NCBI RefSeq assembly: GCF_030817175.1
Contig: NZ_JAUSYY010000001.1
Span: forward strand, 124,001 to 188,000
Direction of reading: 5' to 3'
Length of the DNA: 64,000 bases
Source of the DNA: Agromyces ramosus
GTDB lineage: Bacteria > Actinomycetota > Actinomycetes > Actinomycetales > Microbacteriaceae
Position 1 is the first letter of the stretch. Each line of letters opens with the position of its first letter. This document shows positions 17,919 to 26,584 of this stretch, piece after piece. A program made the position numbers and the translations under genes. Under the pieces are notes generated by a model. That model made no database searches. It had not been told where the DNA came from and saw nothing but the letters and a program-made list of their open reading frames with translations.

Positions 17919-18449
17919 ATGGACGGGTTCGATTACACGTTCGCGGGCCTGCCGCTGCACGTGCTCCTCGTGCACGCCGTCATCGTGGCGACGCCGCTCG
18001 TCGCGTTGGCGCTCGTGCTCGTCGCGGCGTGGCCCGGCGCCAGGCGGGTGCTCTGGTTGCCGGTGCTCATCGGTGCGGTGTTGCTGTTGCCGCTCGGCCT
18101 GCTCACGATCGAGGCGGGCAAGTGGCTCGAGCAGCGGGTGCCGCCTGCACCGCTGATCCAGAAGCACACGGCGCAGGGCGAGGACATCGTGCCGTGGCTC
18201 ATCGCGCTGCTGGTGGTCGCTGCACTCGTTGCCGCGTGGGCCGTCGTCGAGCTCGTCTCCGCGCGCCGGGGTGCGGACTCGGGGCGCCTGGAGCTCGGCC
18301 GAGGCATCCGCGTGAGCGTGGGTATCGTGCTCACGGTCGCTGCGGTCGGGGTGGCGGCGGGCACCACGTGGACGCTCGTGCAGATCGGCGAGGCGGGCAG
18401 CCGCGCCGTCTGGGAGGGATCGTTCAGCGACGAGCCGCTCGACGGGTGA
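17919..18449 (+). CDS. DUF2231 family membrane protein
   Basis: A 176-residue integral membrane protein with four hydrophobic segments (about 16-37, 41-60, 88-110, 127-150). The N-terminal GLPLHVLLVHAVIV has the paired histidines typical of DUF2231, which could ligate haem or another metal (inference). It starts 1 bp after the Rieske lipoprotein stop and is certainly in the same operon. A plausible role is the membrane electron carrier or anchor for the Rieske protein. It converges with the thioesterase gene, their stops being 1 bp apart. Confidence 0.85.
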   Translation: MDGFDYTFAGLPLHVLLVHAVIVATPLVALALVLVAAWPGARRVLWLPVLIGAVLLLPLGLLTIEAGKWLEQRVPPAPLIQKHTAQGEDIVPWLIALLVVAALVAAWAVVELVSARRGADSGRLELGRGIRVSVGIVLTVAAVGVAAGTTWTLVQIGEAGSRAVWEGSFSDEPLDG

Positions 18450-18450
18450 G

Positions 18451-18927
18451 TCAGCGCCGGCGGAACTCGATGGTCTCGCCGACGTAGGGCTGCCAAGCCG
18501 CGCGCTCGGCGTCGCTCATGCGCCTCGGCCGCTCGGTCTCGGCGTCGACGAGCACGATCGTGGTGACCGCGCGGGTGTAGAGCACGCGCGGGGTGTTGCC
18601 TGCGGGCGAGTAGACCTCGTAGCAGACGTCGAGGCTCGCGCCGCCCATGTGCCCGATCCAGAGCTCGATGTCGACCGGCTGGCGCTGGTACGGGATCGGC
18701 GCGAGGTACTCGACCTCTTGACGGGCGATCAGCGTGATCGTCGTCGCGCCGGGCGTCGCGTCGAGCACGGCCGTCGACGCGCCGACCGCGTGCTCCGAGG
18801 TGTCGTCGCTCACCCAGAACGCCTGGATGCGCGCCTCTTCGAGGAGGCTGAGCATGCGGGCGTTGTTCACATGCCCGTAGGCGTCGAGGTCACTCCATCG
18901 CAGCGGGGTCGGCACGTGGAGGCGCAT
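18451..18927 (-). CDS. Acyl-CoA thioesterase (single hotdog, 4HBT/FadM type)
   Basis: A 158-residue single-hotdog protein with the YbgC/FadM-like signature RWSDLDAYGHVNN, in which the Asp is catalytic. I chose ATG 18927, 1 bp after the ettA stop, which begins M-R-L-H-V-P-T-P-L-R-W; an upstream in-frame extension to 18978 would lie inside ettA. The substrate is probably a medium- or long-chain or aromatic acyl-CoA. It is the last gene of a leftward unit running from 21108. Confidence 0.9.
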   Translation of the reverse strand: MRLHVPTPLRWSDLDAYGHVNNARMLSLLEEARIQAFWVSDDTSEHAVGASTAVLDATPGATTITLIARQEVEYLAPIPYQRQPVDIELWIGHMGGASLDVCYEVYSPAGNTPRVLYTRAVTTIVLVDAETERPRRMSDAERAAWQPYVGETIEFRRR

Positions 18928-18928
18928 G

Positions 18929-20611
18929 TCAGTCTCGCGTGAGCTTGCGGTATGCGGAGCGGTGCGGCTTCGCGGCATCGGGGCCGAGCCGCTCGATCTT
19001 GTTCGCCTCGTAGGACTCGAAGTTGCCCTCGAACCAGTGCCAGTACGACGGGTTCTCGTCGTTGCCCTCGTAGGCGAGGATGTGCGTGGCGATGCGGTCG
19101 AGGAACCACCGGTCGTGGGTGATGACCACGGCGCAGCCCGGGAACTCGAGCAGCGCGTTCTCGAGGCTCGAGAGTGTCTCGACGTCGAGGTCGTTCGTGG
19201 GCTCGTCGAGGAGGAGCAGGTTGCCGCCCTGCTTGAGCGTCAGCGCCAGGTTCAGGCGGTTTCGCTCGCCGCCCGACAGCACGCCGGCGGGCTTCTGCTG
19301 GTCGGGGCCCTTGAAACCGAACGTCGAGACGTAGGCGCGGCTCGGGACCTCGGTCTTGCCGACCTGGATGTAATCGAGTCCGTCGGAGACGACCTCCCAC
19401 AGGGTCTTCTTCGGATCGATGCCGCCACGCGACTGGTCGACGTACGAGATCTTCACGGTCTCGCCGACCTTCAGCTGGCCGTCGTCGAGGGGCTCGAGAC
19501 CCACGATCGTCTTGAAGAGGGTGGTCTTGCCGACACCGTTCGGCCCGATGATGCCCACGATGCCGTTACGCGGCAGCGTGAAGCTGAGCCCGTCGATGAG
19601 CACTCGCTCGCCGAAGCCCTTCTCGAGGTTCTTCGCTTCGAGCACGATGTCGCCGAGACGGGGGCCCGGCGGAATCTGGATCTCCTCGAAATCGAGCTTC
19701 TTCGTGCGATCGGCTTCGGCCGCCATCTCTTCGTAGCGCGCGAGACGTGCCTTGGACTTGGCCTGGCGCCCCTTGGCGTTGGAGCGGACCCATTCGAGCT
19801 CGCTCGCGAGTCGCTTGGCGAGCTTGGCGTCCTTCTTGCCCTGGACGGTCAGACGCTCTTGCTTCTTCTCGAGATAGGTCGAGTAGTTGCCCTCGTAGGG
19901 GTAGAGGCGGCCTCGGTCGACCTCGCAGATCCACTCGGCGACGTGGTCGAGGAAGTACCGGTCGTGGGTCACGGCGAGCACGGCACCGGGATACTTCGCG
20001 AGGTGCTGCTCGAGCCAGAGCACGCTCTCGGCGTCGAGGTGGTTCGTGGGCTCGTCGAGCAGGAGGAGGTCGGGCTTCTGCAGCAGGAGCTTGCAGAGGG
20101 CGACGCGACGCTTCTCACCGCCCGAGAGGACGGCGACGAGCTCGTCGCCGGGCGGACAGCGCAGTGCGTCCATCGCCTGGTCGAGCTGGGAGTCGAGGTC
20201 CCACGCGTCGGCCGCGTCGATGGCTTCCTGGAGGGTGCCCATCTCGGCGAGCAACGCGTCGAAGTCGGCGTCGGGCTCGGCCATCGCGAGCGAGATCTCG
20301 TTGAACCGGTCGAGCTTCGCCTTGATCGGGCCGACGCCCTCCTGCACGTTCTCGAGCACGGTCTTCGTCTCGTCGAGAATGGGCTCCTGCATGAGGATGC
20401 CCACGGTGTAGCCGGGCGTGAGCTTCGCCTCACCGTTGGACGGTTGGTCGAGCCCCGCCATGATCTTCAGGATCGTGGACTTACCGGCACCGTTCGGGCC
20501 GAGGACGCCGATCTTCGCGCCGGGCAGGAACGCCATCGTCACGTCATCGAGAATGACCTTGTCGCCGACCGCCTTGCGGGCGCGCACCATCGAGTAAATG
20601 TAATCCGCCAT
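18929..20611 (-). CDS. ettA: ABC-F translation factor (energy-dependent translational throttle)
   Basis: A 560-residue soluble protein with two ABC ATPase cassettes and no membrane domain. Walker A motifs are GPNGAGKST in the first half and GPNGVGKTT in the second; each signature is LSGGE. The linker (P-site tRNA interaction motif) is Lys/Arg-rich. It ends with the basic PHRSAYRKLTRD tail, all as in EttA, which gates the ribosomal E site according to ATP level. The true start is M-A-D-Y-I-Y-S at 20611; longer in-frame readings enter the upstream gene. TAGACT at 20622-20627 lies 10 nt before the ATG, giving a very short leader. Confidence 0.96.
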   Translation of the reverse strand: MADYIYSMVRARKAVGDKVILDDVTMAFLPGAKIGVLGPNGAGKSTILKIMAGLDQPSNGEAKLTPGYTVGILMQEPILDETKTVLENVQEGVGPIKAKLDRFNEISLAMAEPDADFDALLAEMGTLQEAIDAADAWDLDSQLDQAMDALRCPPGDELVAVLSGGEKRRVALCKLLLQKPDLLLLDEPTNHLDAESVLWLEQHLAKYPGAVLAVTHDRYFLDHVAEWICEVDRGRLYPYEGNYSTYLEKKQERLTVQGKKDAKLAKRLASELEWVRSNAKGRQAKSKARLARYEEMAAEADRTKKLDFEEIQIPPGPRLGDIVLEAKNLEKGFGERVLIDGLSFTLPRNGIVGIIGPNGVGKTTLFKTIVGLEPLDDGQLKVGETVKISYVDQSRGGIDPKKTLWEVVSDGLDYIQVGKTEVPSRAYVSTFGFKGPDQQKPAGVLSGGERNRLNLALTLKQGGNLLLLDEPTNDLDVETLSSLENALLEFPGCAVVITHDRWFLDRIATHILAYEGNDENPSYWHWFEGNFESYEANKIERLGPDAAKPHRSAYRKLTRD

Positions 20612-20616
20612 ATTGG

Positions 20617-21108
20617 TTACCAGTCTATGGGGCGCGTCTGGCCGACGAGGCAGCCACCAGTGCCGAGCGCCGGACGCACGACGCCGTGGTAGCCGCCGGA
20701 CTTCGGACCGTACTGCCCGACGAGGCACTCGCCCTGGAAGAGCACCGCGAACTGCACCGAGTCGGCCGGGTCGCCGATCGTCGTCGTGTCAGCGGTGACT
20801 TCCATCGCCGCCTTGTCGAACCCCGCCGCGACGAGTGCATCGATGAAGTCACGCCCGCCGGCTGCGCCGTTCGCGGCGACCACGCCCTGATTGACCAGGT
20901 CGAAGAACGCCAGGTTCTCGGAAGCGGGGAGCTCCGGCCGCAACGCCGGCGGAGTCGTCGGCGTGGGCCGCGGGGAGACGGAGCCCGTCGCGGACGGCGA
21001 CGGCGACGTGGAGGACGTTGCGCCCCCGAACGTGCATGCCGTCATGCCGACGATCATCGCGGCCCCGACGATCGCCAGGGCCGCGGAGGTACCGAGCCGC
21101 CGAGCCAT
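20617..21108 (-). CDS. Secreted lipoprotein of unknown function
   Basis: A 163-residue predicted lipoprotein: basic N-terminus (MARRLG), a hydrophobic core, and a lipobox-like GMTAC. A Ser/Thr/Pro linker follows, then a compact domain of about 100 residues with two cysteines (GECLVGQYG and GGCLVGQ) that could form a disulfide. The C-terminal pattern is one I associate with Microbacteriaceae lipoproteins of unknown role. ATG 21108 was preferred over 21120 because GAGGGGA precedes it. ettA begins 5 bp after the stop. Confidence 0.75.
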   Translation of the reverse strand: MARRLGTSAALAIVGAAMIVGMTACTFGGATSSTSPSPSATGSVSPRPTPTTPPALRPELPASENLAFFDLVNQGVVAANGAAGGRDFIDALVAAGFDKAAMEVTADTTTIGDPADSVQFAVLFQGECLVGQYGPKSGGYHGVVRPALGTGGCLVGQTRPIDW

Positions 21109-21188
21109 CGTTCCCCTCATCCGGCGGTGCCGACCGCCCGAGCCGAGTCTATGCGTTCATACCCTGCACGAGCGGTCGCGCAGCGCCG

Positions 21189-21722
21189 TCAGACGGTGAC
21201 TCTCTTCGCCTCGAACTCGCCCTCAGCGGGCTGGTCGGCTGTCGATCCGGCGCGGGCGACCGACTCGTCACCCGGCCAACCGGACGCGGCGCCGGGGTCG
21301 GGGTCGGCGCCGGCGTCGTGCGAGCCGTCGGGCTCGGCGCCGGTCGGGGCATCCGCTGCTCGTGCACTGCGCACCTTCGTGTAGGACGCGATGCCCCACG
21401 AGAGGTCGTGGCCGATCGCGTCGGCCTCGATCTCGACCGCGGTGCCGGACTTCTCGCCGGTCTCCCACGCGCGGAGACGAAGTCGACCGAACACGACGAC
21501 ACGTTCGCCCTTGCGGATCGACTGGCTCGTGTTCGACGCGAGCTGCCGGAATGCGGAGACGGTGTACCAGTTGGTCTCGCCGTCTTCCCAAGAGGCCTTC
21601 GCACGGTCGAAGTACCGTCGCGTCGAGGCGAGGCGGAACGAGGTGATCGGGAGGCCCTGGGTCGTGACGTGGTGGTGGGGATCGGTTCCCACGACGCCGG
21701 TGATGGTGATGTTGTCGGTCAT
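21189..21722 (-). CDS. ssb: Single-stranded DNA-binding protein lacking the acidic tip
   Basis: A 177-residue protein. The OB-fold (about 1-110) starts MTDNITITGVVGTDP and contains WYTVSAFRQLA and KGERVVVFGRLRLRAWE. An Ala/Asp/Gly-rich linker follows. The C-terminus ends FEAKRVTV instead of the acidic DDDIPF-type tip through which SSB recruits replication proteins. It is therefore probably a secondary SSB (compare Streptomyces SsbB, implicated in special DNA transactions) and not the replicative copy. GAGGAG precedes ATG 21722; the longer in-frame reading is not supported. Confidence 0.88.
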   Translation of the reverse strand: MTDNITITGVVGTDPHHHVTTQGLPITSFRLASTRRYFDRAKASWEDGETNWYTVSAFRQLASNTSQSIRKGERVVVFGRLRLRAWETGEKSGTAVEIEADAIGHDLSWGIASYTKVRSARAADAPTGAEPDGSHDAGADPDPGAASGWPGDESVARAGSTADQPAEGEFEAKRVTV

Positions 21723-21943
21723 GTGCACTCCTCGGTCGGATGCCGCCGCGGTTCGGCGGCTCGCGGCCCCGGGGCATCCTCGTGCCGGGACGACACCCCG
21801 GAGCCGCTGCGCCCAGCATCGCCGCGTCGGCCGCGGCATCCGGGCGCGAGACGCCGTCTCGTGTGCAACCGGCTGCGCGCGGGTGCTGTCGAGGACGAGT
21901 CGCGCCGTCGGGAACGCGGTTTCCCGCGCCATAGGGTTGTCAC

Positions 21944-22951
21944 ATGAACTTCGTCGCCGATTCCGCTCGATACGCACGCATGCAGTACAACCGAGTCGGG
22001 CGCAGCGGCCTGAAGCTGCCCGCGCTCTCGCTCGGTCTCTGGCACAACTTCGGCCACGATCGGCCGCTCGACACGCAGCGCGCCATCGTGCGCCGCGCAT
22101 TCGACCTCGGCGTCACCCATTTCGACCTCGCGAACAACTACGGCCCGCCCGCCGGGAGCGCCGAGGAGAACTTCGGCCGCATCCTCGCCACCGATCTGGC
22201 CCCGTACCGCGACGAGATCATCGTCTCGTCGAAGGCCGGTTACGACATGTGGCCCGGCCCGTACGGAGACTTCGGATCGCGCAAATACCTGCTCGCCTCG
22301 CTCGACCAGAGCCTCGGGCGCCTGGGGCTCGAGTACGTCGACATCTTCTACTCGCACCGGCCCGACCCCGAGACGCCCATCGAGGAAACGATGGGCGCGC
22401 TCGCGAGCGCGGTGCGCCAGGGCAAGGCCCTCTACGTCGGCATCTCCAACTACGATCCCGACCAGACCCGCGCCGCGGCCGCGGCGCTCGCCGCCGAGGG
22501 CGTGCCGCTGCTCATCCACCAGCCGCGGTACTCCATGTTCGATCGGCACATCGAAGAGGGCCTCTTCCCCGCCCTCGAGGAGGTCGGGGCGGCGAGCATC
22601 GTGTTCTCACCTCTGGCGCAGGGCCTGCTCACCGACCGCTACCTGACGGGCGATGTCCCGGCCGACTCCCGCGCGGCGACGAGCCGGTTCCTGTCGGCCG
22701 ACCGCATCAGCGCCGACTACCTCGATCGCGCTCGTGCCCTCGATGCGATCGCCCGCGAGCGCGGCCAGACACTCGCCCAGCTGGCTCTCGCCTGGGTGCT
22801 CCGCCAGCCGCTCGTCGCGAGCGCGCTGATCGGCGCCTCGAGCGTCGCCCAGCTCGAGCAGAACGTCGCCGCACTCGACGCCGCTCCGCTCTCCGACGAC
22901 GAGATCGCTCGCATCGATCCCTTCGCCGCGACCGGCACGGTCCTCGTTTGA
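21944..22951 (+). CDS. Aldo/keto reductase (YghZ/MgrA-like)
   Basis: A 335-residue NADPH-dependent aldo/keto reductase of the E. coli YghZ (L-glyceraldehyde-3-phosphate reductase) subgroup. Visible features are the tetrad residues Asp61, Tyr66 (FDLANNYGPPAGSAEENFG), Lys97 (SSKAGYDMWPGPYG) and the His in YSHRPD, plus the C-terminal cofactor segment GASSVAQLEQN. YghZ-like enzymes detoxify methylglyoxal and L-glyceraldehyde-3-phosphate. TAGGGT at 21932-21937 lies 6 nt before the ATG (leaderless). A decayed transporter fragment follows immediately. Confidence 0.93.
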   Translation: MNFVADSARYARMQYNRVGRSGLKLPALSLGLWHNFGHDRPLDTQRAIVRRAFDLGVTHFDLANNYGPPAGSAEENFGRILATDLAPYRDEIIVSSKAGYDMWPGPYGDFGSRKYLLASLDQSLGRLGLEYVDIFYSHRPDPETPIEETMGALASAVRQGKALYVGISNYDPDQTRAAAAALAAEGVPLLIHQPRYSMFDRHIEEGLFPALEEVGAASIVFSPLAQGLLTDRYLTGDVPADSRAATSRFLSADRISADYLDRARALDAIARERGQTLAQLALAWVLRQPLVASALIGASSVAQLEQNVAALDAAPLSDDEIARIDPFAATGTVLV

Positions 22952-23081
22952 GTGGGCTGCCCCTTCGCGCTCCTCCTCGCCGCCCTCCTGTTCGGCACGA
23001 ACGGGAGCGTGACGAAGGTCGTCATCGAGGCGGGGTCACCCCGGCGCGACTGATCGCGGTCGTGCTCGCGCAGACCGCGCC
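22952..23081 (+). pseudogene. Remnant of an EamA/DMT-family transporter
   Basis: Starting at GTG 22952, right after the reductase stop, the translation runs F-A-L-L-L-A-A-L-L-F-G-T-N-G-S-V-T-K, the first membrane helix of EamA (drug/metabolite) transporters. It loses frame near 23034. Restoring one base continues V-T-P-A-R-L-I-A-V-V-L-A, the expected next helix. The remaining helices are absent, and nothing recognisable follows up to 23236. This is a decayed gene with a frameshift and a large deletion. Confidence 0.7.
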
Positions 23082-23236
23082 ATCCGCCGGTGCGGCCGAT
23101 GCCGACCTCGCCACCCAGTCGATGGCCGCCCGGGAGTCGCTTCCCTGATCGCGCGCGCAGGCGCACATCGCGATGTCGGCGGGTTCTCGTAGGTTCGAGC
23201 CACATCGCAGGGCCGGCTGCACACGAGAGGAGCGAC

Positions 23237-23482
23237 ATGTCCGCCACCACCCTCACGCGGTCGCGTGAACCGTTCCCGGTCACGATCCCCGGACTCCGCA
23301 TCTCGCCGGCAGCCGGTGGGCTCTGGCGGGTTGCACGCCCCGACGGCGTCGTACTGGGGCACATCGAGCGCGCCGGTGAGTCCGAGCCGTATCGAACGCG
23401 CCGCCTGCTCCCCGGAGGCATCCGCTCGATGCCGCTCGGCGAGTTCTGGTCGCCGAGCGACGCCGCCGACGTCTTCCGGTGA
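23237..23482 (+). CDS. Small hypothetical protein
   Basis: An 81-residue soluble protein with no signal peptide or membrane segment. The middle resembles a small beta-rich fold (GLWRVARPDGVVLGHIE ...). AGAGGAG lies 5 nt before the ATG, and a possible -10 TAGGTT sits near 23192. Family unknown. Coding character is supported by the ribosome binding site and by third-position GC like its neighbours. Confidence 0.65.
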   Translation: MSATTLTRSREPFPVTIPGLRISPAAGGLWRVARPDGVVLGHIERAGESEPYRTRRLLPGGIRSMPLGEFWSPSDAADVFR

Positions 23483-23555
23483 GCCTGGTCAGCGCGAATC
23501 GGGCACGCCGCGACCGGTCGGTGATCGCGGCGCTGGCCCGGGGTACGCTGCGGCC

Positions 23556-24203
23556 ATGCAGTGGTGGAACGATCTCATCTCATGGCTCTCCTCGAGCGCC
23601 GCGCGCGAAACGGTCTTCGCAGCCGTCGTGCTCTTCGTCGCGGTCCTCGTGGCCGGACTCCTCGCCGCGTGGATCGCCAGCGCGGCCATCAAGCGCGTCG
23701 TCGGCCAACGCGACCGCGAGGTGAAGACAGCGGCGATCGCCGCACTCGTCGACGCTGCCACCGAGGCCTCGGTCTGGAACTCCCTCACCCCGCAGGAGCA
23801 GGTGCTCGCCGATCGAGCCGTCGGGCAGGCCGACATGCTCGTGCGGCTGCTGCCGATCCGCGGCTCGGATGTCGCGGCCAATTGGGCCGCCCACCAGCTT
23901 CACGAGCTGAAGCGCGCCTCCGCGACCTTCGGCTACCAGCTCGACCCGGCCGTCGTCGAGTTCCGCGACCGGCTCCTCGAATGGCAGCGGCACCCGTCTC
24001 GCACGCGCCGCCAATTCCAGAACGACCTCGTGCGCTGGCGCACCGAGCGGCCCGAGCCCGATCAGGCATCTGCCGAAGCGCAAGACGCCTGGGTCGCCCA
24101 GCAGCACCACGATCGTTACCGCGAGACCGTCACCCTCAGCGAGACGGCGACGGCGGGCCCTCAGACCGCCCCCACACCGACGCTCGAGTCAGAGCGGCGC
24201 TGA
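23556..24203 (+). CDS. Membrane-anchored hypothetical protein
   Basis: A 215-residue protein with one N-terminal membrane helix (about 18-42) and a soluble, mainly helical, charged domain rich in Glu, Arg and Gln. I recognise no family. TACGCT at 23544-23549 lies 6 nt before the ATG, giving a predicted leaderless mRNA that fixes the start. It converges with nadE across a 7-bp hairpin. Confidence 0.75.
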   Translation: MQWWNDLISWLSSSAARETVFAAVVLFVAVLVAGLLAAWIASAAIKRVVGQRDREVKTAAIAALVDAATEASVWNSLTPQEQVLADRAVGQADMLVRLLPIRGSDVAANWAAHQLHELKRASATFGYQLDPAVVEFRDRLLEWQRHPSRTRRQFQNDLVRWRTERPEPDQASAEAQDAWVAQQHHDRYRETVTLSETATAGPQTAPTPTLESERR

Positions 24204-24206
24204 CCC

Positions 24207-24224
24207 GCGGGGCGAACGCCCCGC
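24207..24224. terminator. Bidirectional hairpin between convergent genes
   Basis: GCGGGGC (24207-24213), loop GAAC, GCCCCGC (24218-24224), lying between the stops of the 23556 gene and nadE, so it can terminate both. Confidence 0.6.
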
Positions 24225-24236
24225 ACGCATCACCCG

Positions 24237-25058
24237 TCAGCGCCACCAGTCGTCGAACATCGACACTGGAACGGCTCGCTTGTGGCGGGTCTGCAGGAAC
24301 CGTGCCTCGATGCGCTCGGCCACGCCGGGATCGATCTCCTCGCCCTCGAGGAAGGCATCGATGTCACGATAGGTCAGTCCGAGATTCGCCTCGTCGGATT
24401 GGCCGGGATTCGCGTCGAGCAGGTCGGCGGTGGGCACCTTCGCGGACAGTCGCTCCGGCGCCCCGAGGTACTCGAGGAGCGCCCGCCCCTGCCCCTTCGT
24501 CAGACCTGCGAGCGGCAGGACGTCGGCACCGCCGTCGCCGTGCTTCGTGAAGAAGCCGGTGACCGCCTCAGCGGCGTGGTCGGTGCCCACCACGAGCAAC
24601 GCACGTTCGCCCGCGAGGGCGTACTGGGCGACCATGCGCATACGTGCCTTCACATTGCCCTTGCCGAAGTCGCTGAGCGAGGCACCGGTGGCGTCGGCGA
24701 ACTCCTCGGTGAGCCCGTCGACCCCGCGCTTGATGTTGAAGGTCACCGACTCCTGGGGATCGATGAACTCGATCGCGAACTGCGCATCCGCTTCGTCGCG
24801 CTGCACGCCGTAGGGCAGGCGAACGGCCACGAACCGTGCCGGTACGCCGTCGGCGACGAGCTCGTCGACGGCGATACGGCAGAGGCGCCCGGCGAGTGTC
24901 GAGTCCTGGCCGCCGCTGATGCCGAGCACGAAGCCGCCGGCGCCCGTGGCGCGCAGGTACTCCTTGAGGAAGTCGACGCGGAGGCGCACTTGCGCGGCGG
25001 GGTCGATGACCGGGCTGACGTTGAGTTCGGCGATGATTCGCGCCTGCAGGTCTCGCAT
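24237..25058 (-). CDS. nadE: Ammonia-dependent NAD+ synthetase
   Basis: A 273-residue enzyme that converts nicotinic acid adenine dinucleotide, ATP and ammonia to NAD+. The ATP-pyrophosphatase P-loop SGGQDS lies at 48-53. The conserved [22 protein letters not shown] and KVPTADL segments follow, and there is no N-terminal glutaminase domain, hence the ammonia-dependent form. The C-terminus ends [17 protein letters not shown] as in E. coli NadE. ATG 25058 was chosen because TATCGT at 25066-25071 lies 7 nt upstream (leaderless); a GTG at 25064 would add two residues. Confidence 0.96.
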   Translation of the reverse strand: MRDLQARIIAELNVSPVIDPAAQVRLRVDFLKEYLRATGAGGFVLGISGGQDSTLAGRLCRIAVDELVADGVPARFVAVRLPYGVQRDEADAQFAIEFIDPQESVTFNIKRGVDGLTEEFADATGASLSDFGKGNVKARMRMVAQYALAGERALLVVGTDHAAEAVTGFFTKHGDGGADVLPLAGLTKGQGRALLEYLGAPERLSAKVPTADLLDANPGQSDEANLGLTYRDIDAFLEGEEIDPGVAERIEARFLQTRHKRAVPVSMFDDWWR

Positions 25059-25194
25059 GCCCACGACGATACCGCCGACATGTTTCGGCGACGAAACGTG
25101 CCGCGCGGGGCATCCGCTCGATTGCCGCGCGGCGGCGACACCGCTCCGTTAGCATCGCGAGTGGCGCACCTGCGTGCGCGAACGGGGGCGCGGC

Positions 25195-26415
25195 ATGGAC
25201 ATCTCGATCGGCACGATGGTGCTCTTCCCGGCGATCGCGGTCGCCGCGCCGCTCCTCGTGCGTGGGCTGGGTCGCTGGATCGCGATCCCCCTCGTCGTCT
25301 TCGAGATCGTGCTCGGCCTGCTGCTCGGCCCCGCAGTGCTCGGATGGATCGAGCCCGACGACTTCACCTCGGTGCTCGCCAACTTCGGCCTCGCGATGCT
25401 GTTCTTCCTCGCCGGCAACGAGATCGACTTCCGCACCATCCGGGGTCGCCCGCTCAGCCGCGCAGCAATCGGGTGGATCATGTCGCTCGCGGCGGGCATC
25501 GGCCTCGCCGCACTGCTCGCCAGCCATCTCTCCGCCGCGATCTTCATCGGCATCGCCCTGAGCTCCACGGCACTCGGCACGATCCTGCCGGTGCTCCGCG
25601 ACTCCGGTGACCTCGGCACCCCCTTCGGCATCGCGGTGATCGCGCTCGGCGCGGTCGGCGAGTTCGGGCCGTTGCTCGCGATCTCCCTCTTCCTCAGCGG
25701 TCGATCGGCACTCCTCGCCGGAATCGTGCTCGTCGCCTTCGCGGTGGTGACCGGCATCGCGATCTGGCTCGCTTCTCGCGGCGTCGGCAGGCGACTCCAC
25801 CGGGTGATCACGACGACGCTGCACACGAGCGGCCAGTTCGCGGTGCGCCTCGTCGTCCTGCTGCTGCTCGCGCTCGTCGCCCTCAGTGTCGTGCTCGACC
25901 TCGACATGCTGCTCGGAGCGTTCACCGCGGGAGTGCTCTTCCGGTTGCTGTTGAGCGGCGCACCCGAGCGCGACGTCGAGATGGTCGAGTCGAAGCTCGA
26001 GGCCGTCGGCTACGGATTCCTCGTGCCGATCTTCTTCATCAACACGGGCGTCACCTTCGACCTGGCCGCGCTCATCGGCGACCCGCTCACCCTGCTCCTC
26101 CTGCCGATCTTCCTCCTCTTGCTGCTCATCGTGCGCGGCGTGCCGTCGCTGTTCGCGGCCCCACGGGGGTCGAGCCGGCGCGACCTCGCTGCGACGGCGC
26201 TCTTCGGCGCCACCGCACTGCCGATCATCGTCGCCGTCACCGCGATCGGCGTCGATCAGGGTGATCTCCCGAGCGGCACGGCAGCCGCACTCGTCGGCGC
26301 GGGCATGCTGTCGGTGCTGCTCTTCCCGTTGGTCGCATTGGCACTGCGCAAGGGCTCTCCGGATGCCGCCCGCCGGCCGACACCCACCGACGTGCACGTG
26401 CCCACGGAAGGCTGA
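25195..26415 (+). CDS. Cation:proton antiporter (CPA2 family)
   Basis: A 406-residue integral membrane protein with about 12 hydrophobic segments and the Na+/H+ exchanger fold of the CPA2/Kef group. The conserved helices are NFGLAMLFFLAGNEIDF and IALSSTALGTILPVLRD. There is no RCK/TrkA-N regulatory domain, so it is shorter than KefB/C and more like NapA-type exchangers. It probably exchanges Na+ or K+ for H+ in pH and salt homeostasis. ATG 25195 (GGGGG about 8 nt upstream) is preferred to the in-frame GTG 25174. It is divergent from nadE. Confidence 0.9.
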   Translation: MDISIGTMVLFPAIAVAAPLLVRGLGRWIAIPLVVFEIVLGLLLGPAVLGWIEPDDFTSVLANFGLAMLFFLAGNEIDFRTIRGRPLSRAAIGWIMSLAAGIGLAALLASHLSAAIFIGIALSSTALGTILPVLRDSGDLGTPFGIAVIALGAVGEFGPLLAISLFLSGRSALLAGIVLVAFAVVTGIAIWLASRGVGRRLHRVITTTLHTSGQFAVRLVVLLLLALVALSVVLDLDMLLGAFTAGVLFRLLLSGAPERDVEMVESKLEAVGYGFLVPIFFINTGVTFDLAALIGDPLTLLLLPIFLLLLLIVRGVPSLFAAPRGSSRRDLAATALFGATALPIIVAVTAIGVDQGDLPSGTAAALVGAGMLSVLLFPLVALALRKGSPDAARRPTPTDVHVPTEG

Positions 26416-26448
26416 GTTCCAAGCGACCCCGGTATGCTTGGCACGCCC

Positions 26449-26521
26449 GCCCCCGTAGCTCAGCGGATAGAGCAGGAGCCTTCTAATCTCTTGGTCGCAG
26501 GTTCAATTCCTGCCGGGGGCA
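26449..26521 (+). tRNA. tRNA-Arg (anticodon TCT)
   Basis: A complete cloverleaf. The acceptor GCCCCCG pairs with CGGGGGC, the D-stem is GCTC/GAGC, the anticodon loop CTTCTAA carries TCT at 26482-26484, and the T-stem GCAGG/CCTGC is perfect. The anticodon stem GGAGC/TCTCT has a G-U pair and a C-U mismatch next to the loop (26479 with 26487). CCA is not encoded. A TATGCT lies about 10 nt upstream as a promoter candidate. Confidence 0.93.
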
Positions 26522-26584
26522 CCGACCATCGCGCGCTCATCGGCTGACGTCGGCACTGTCCGAGCGCCCCGGTAGACTCGCCGC

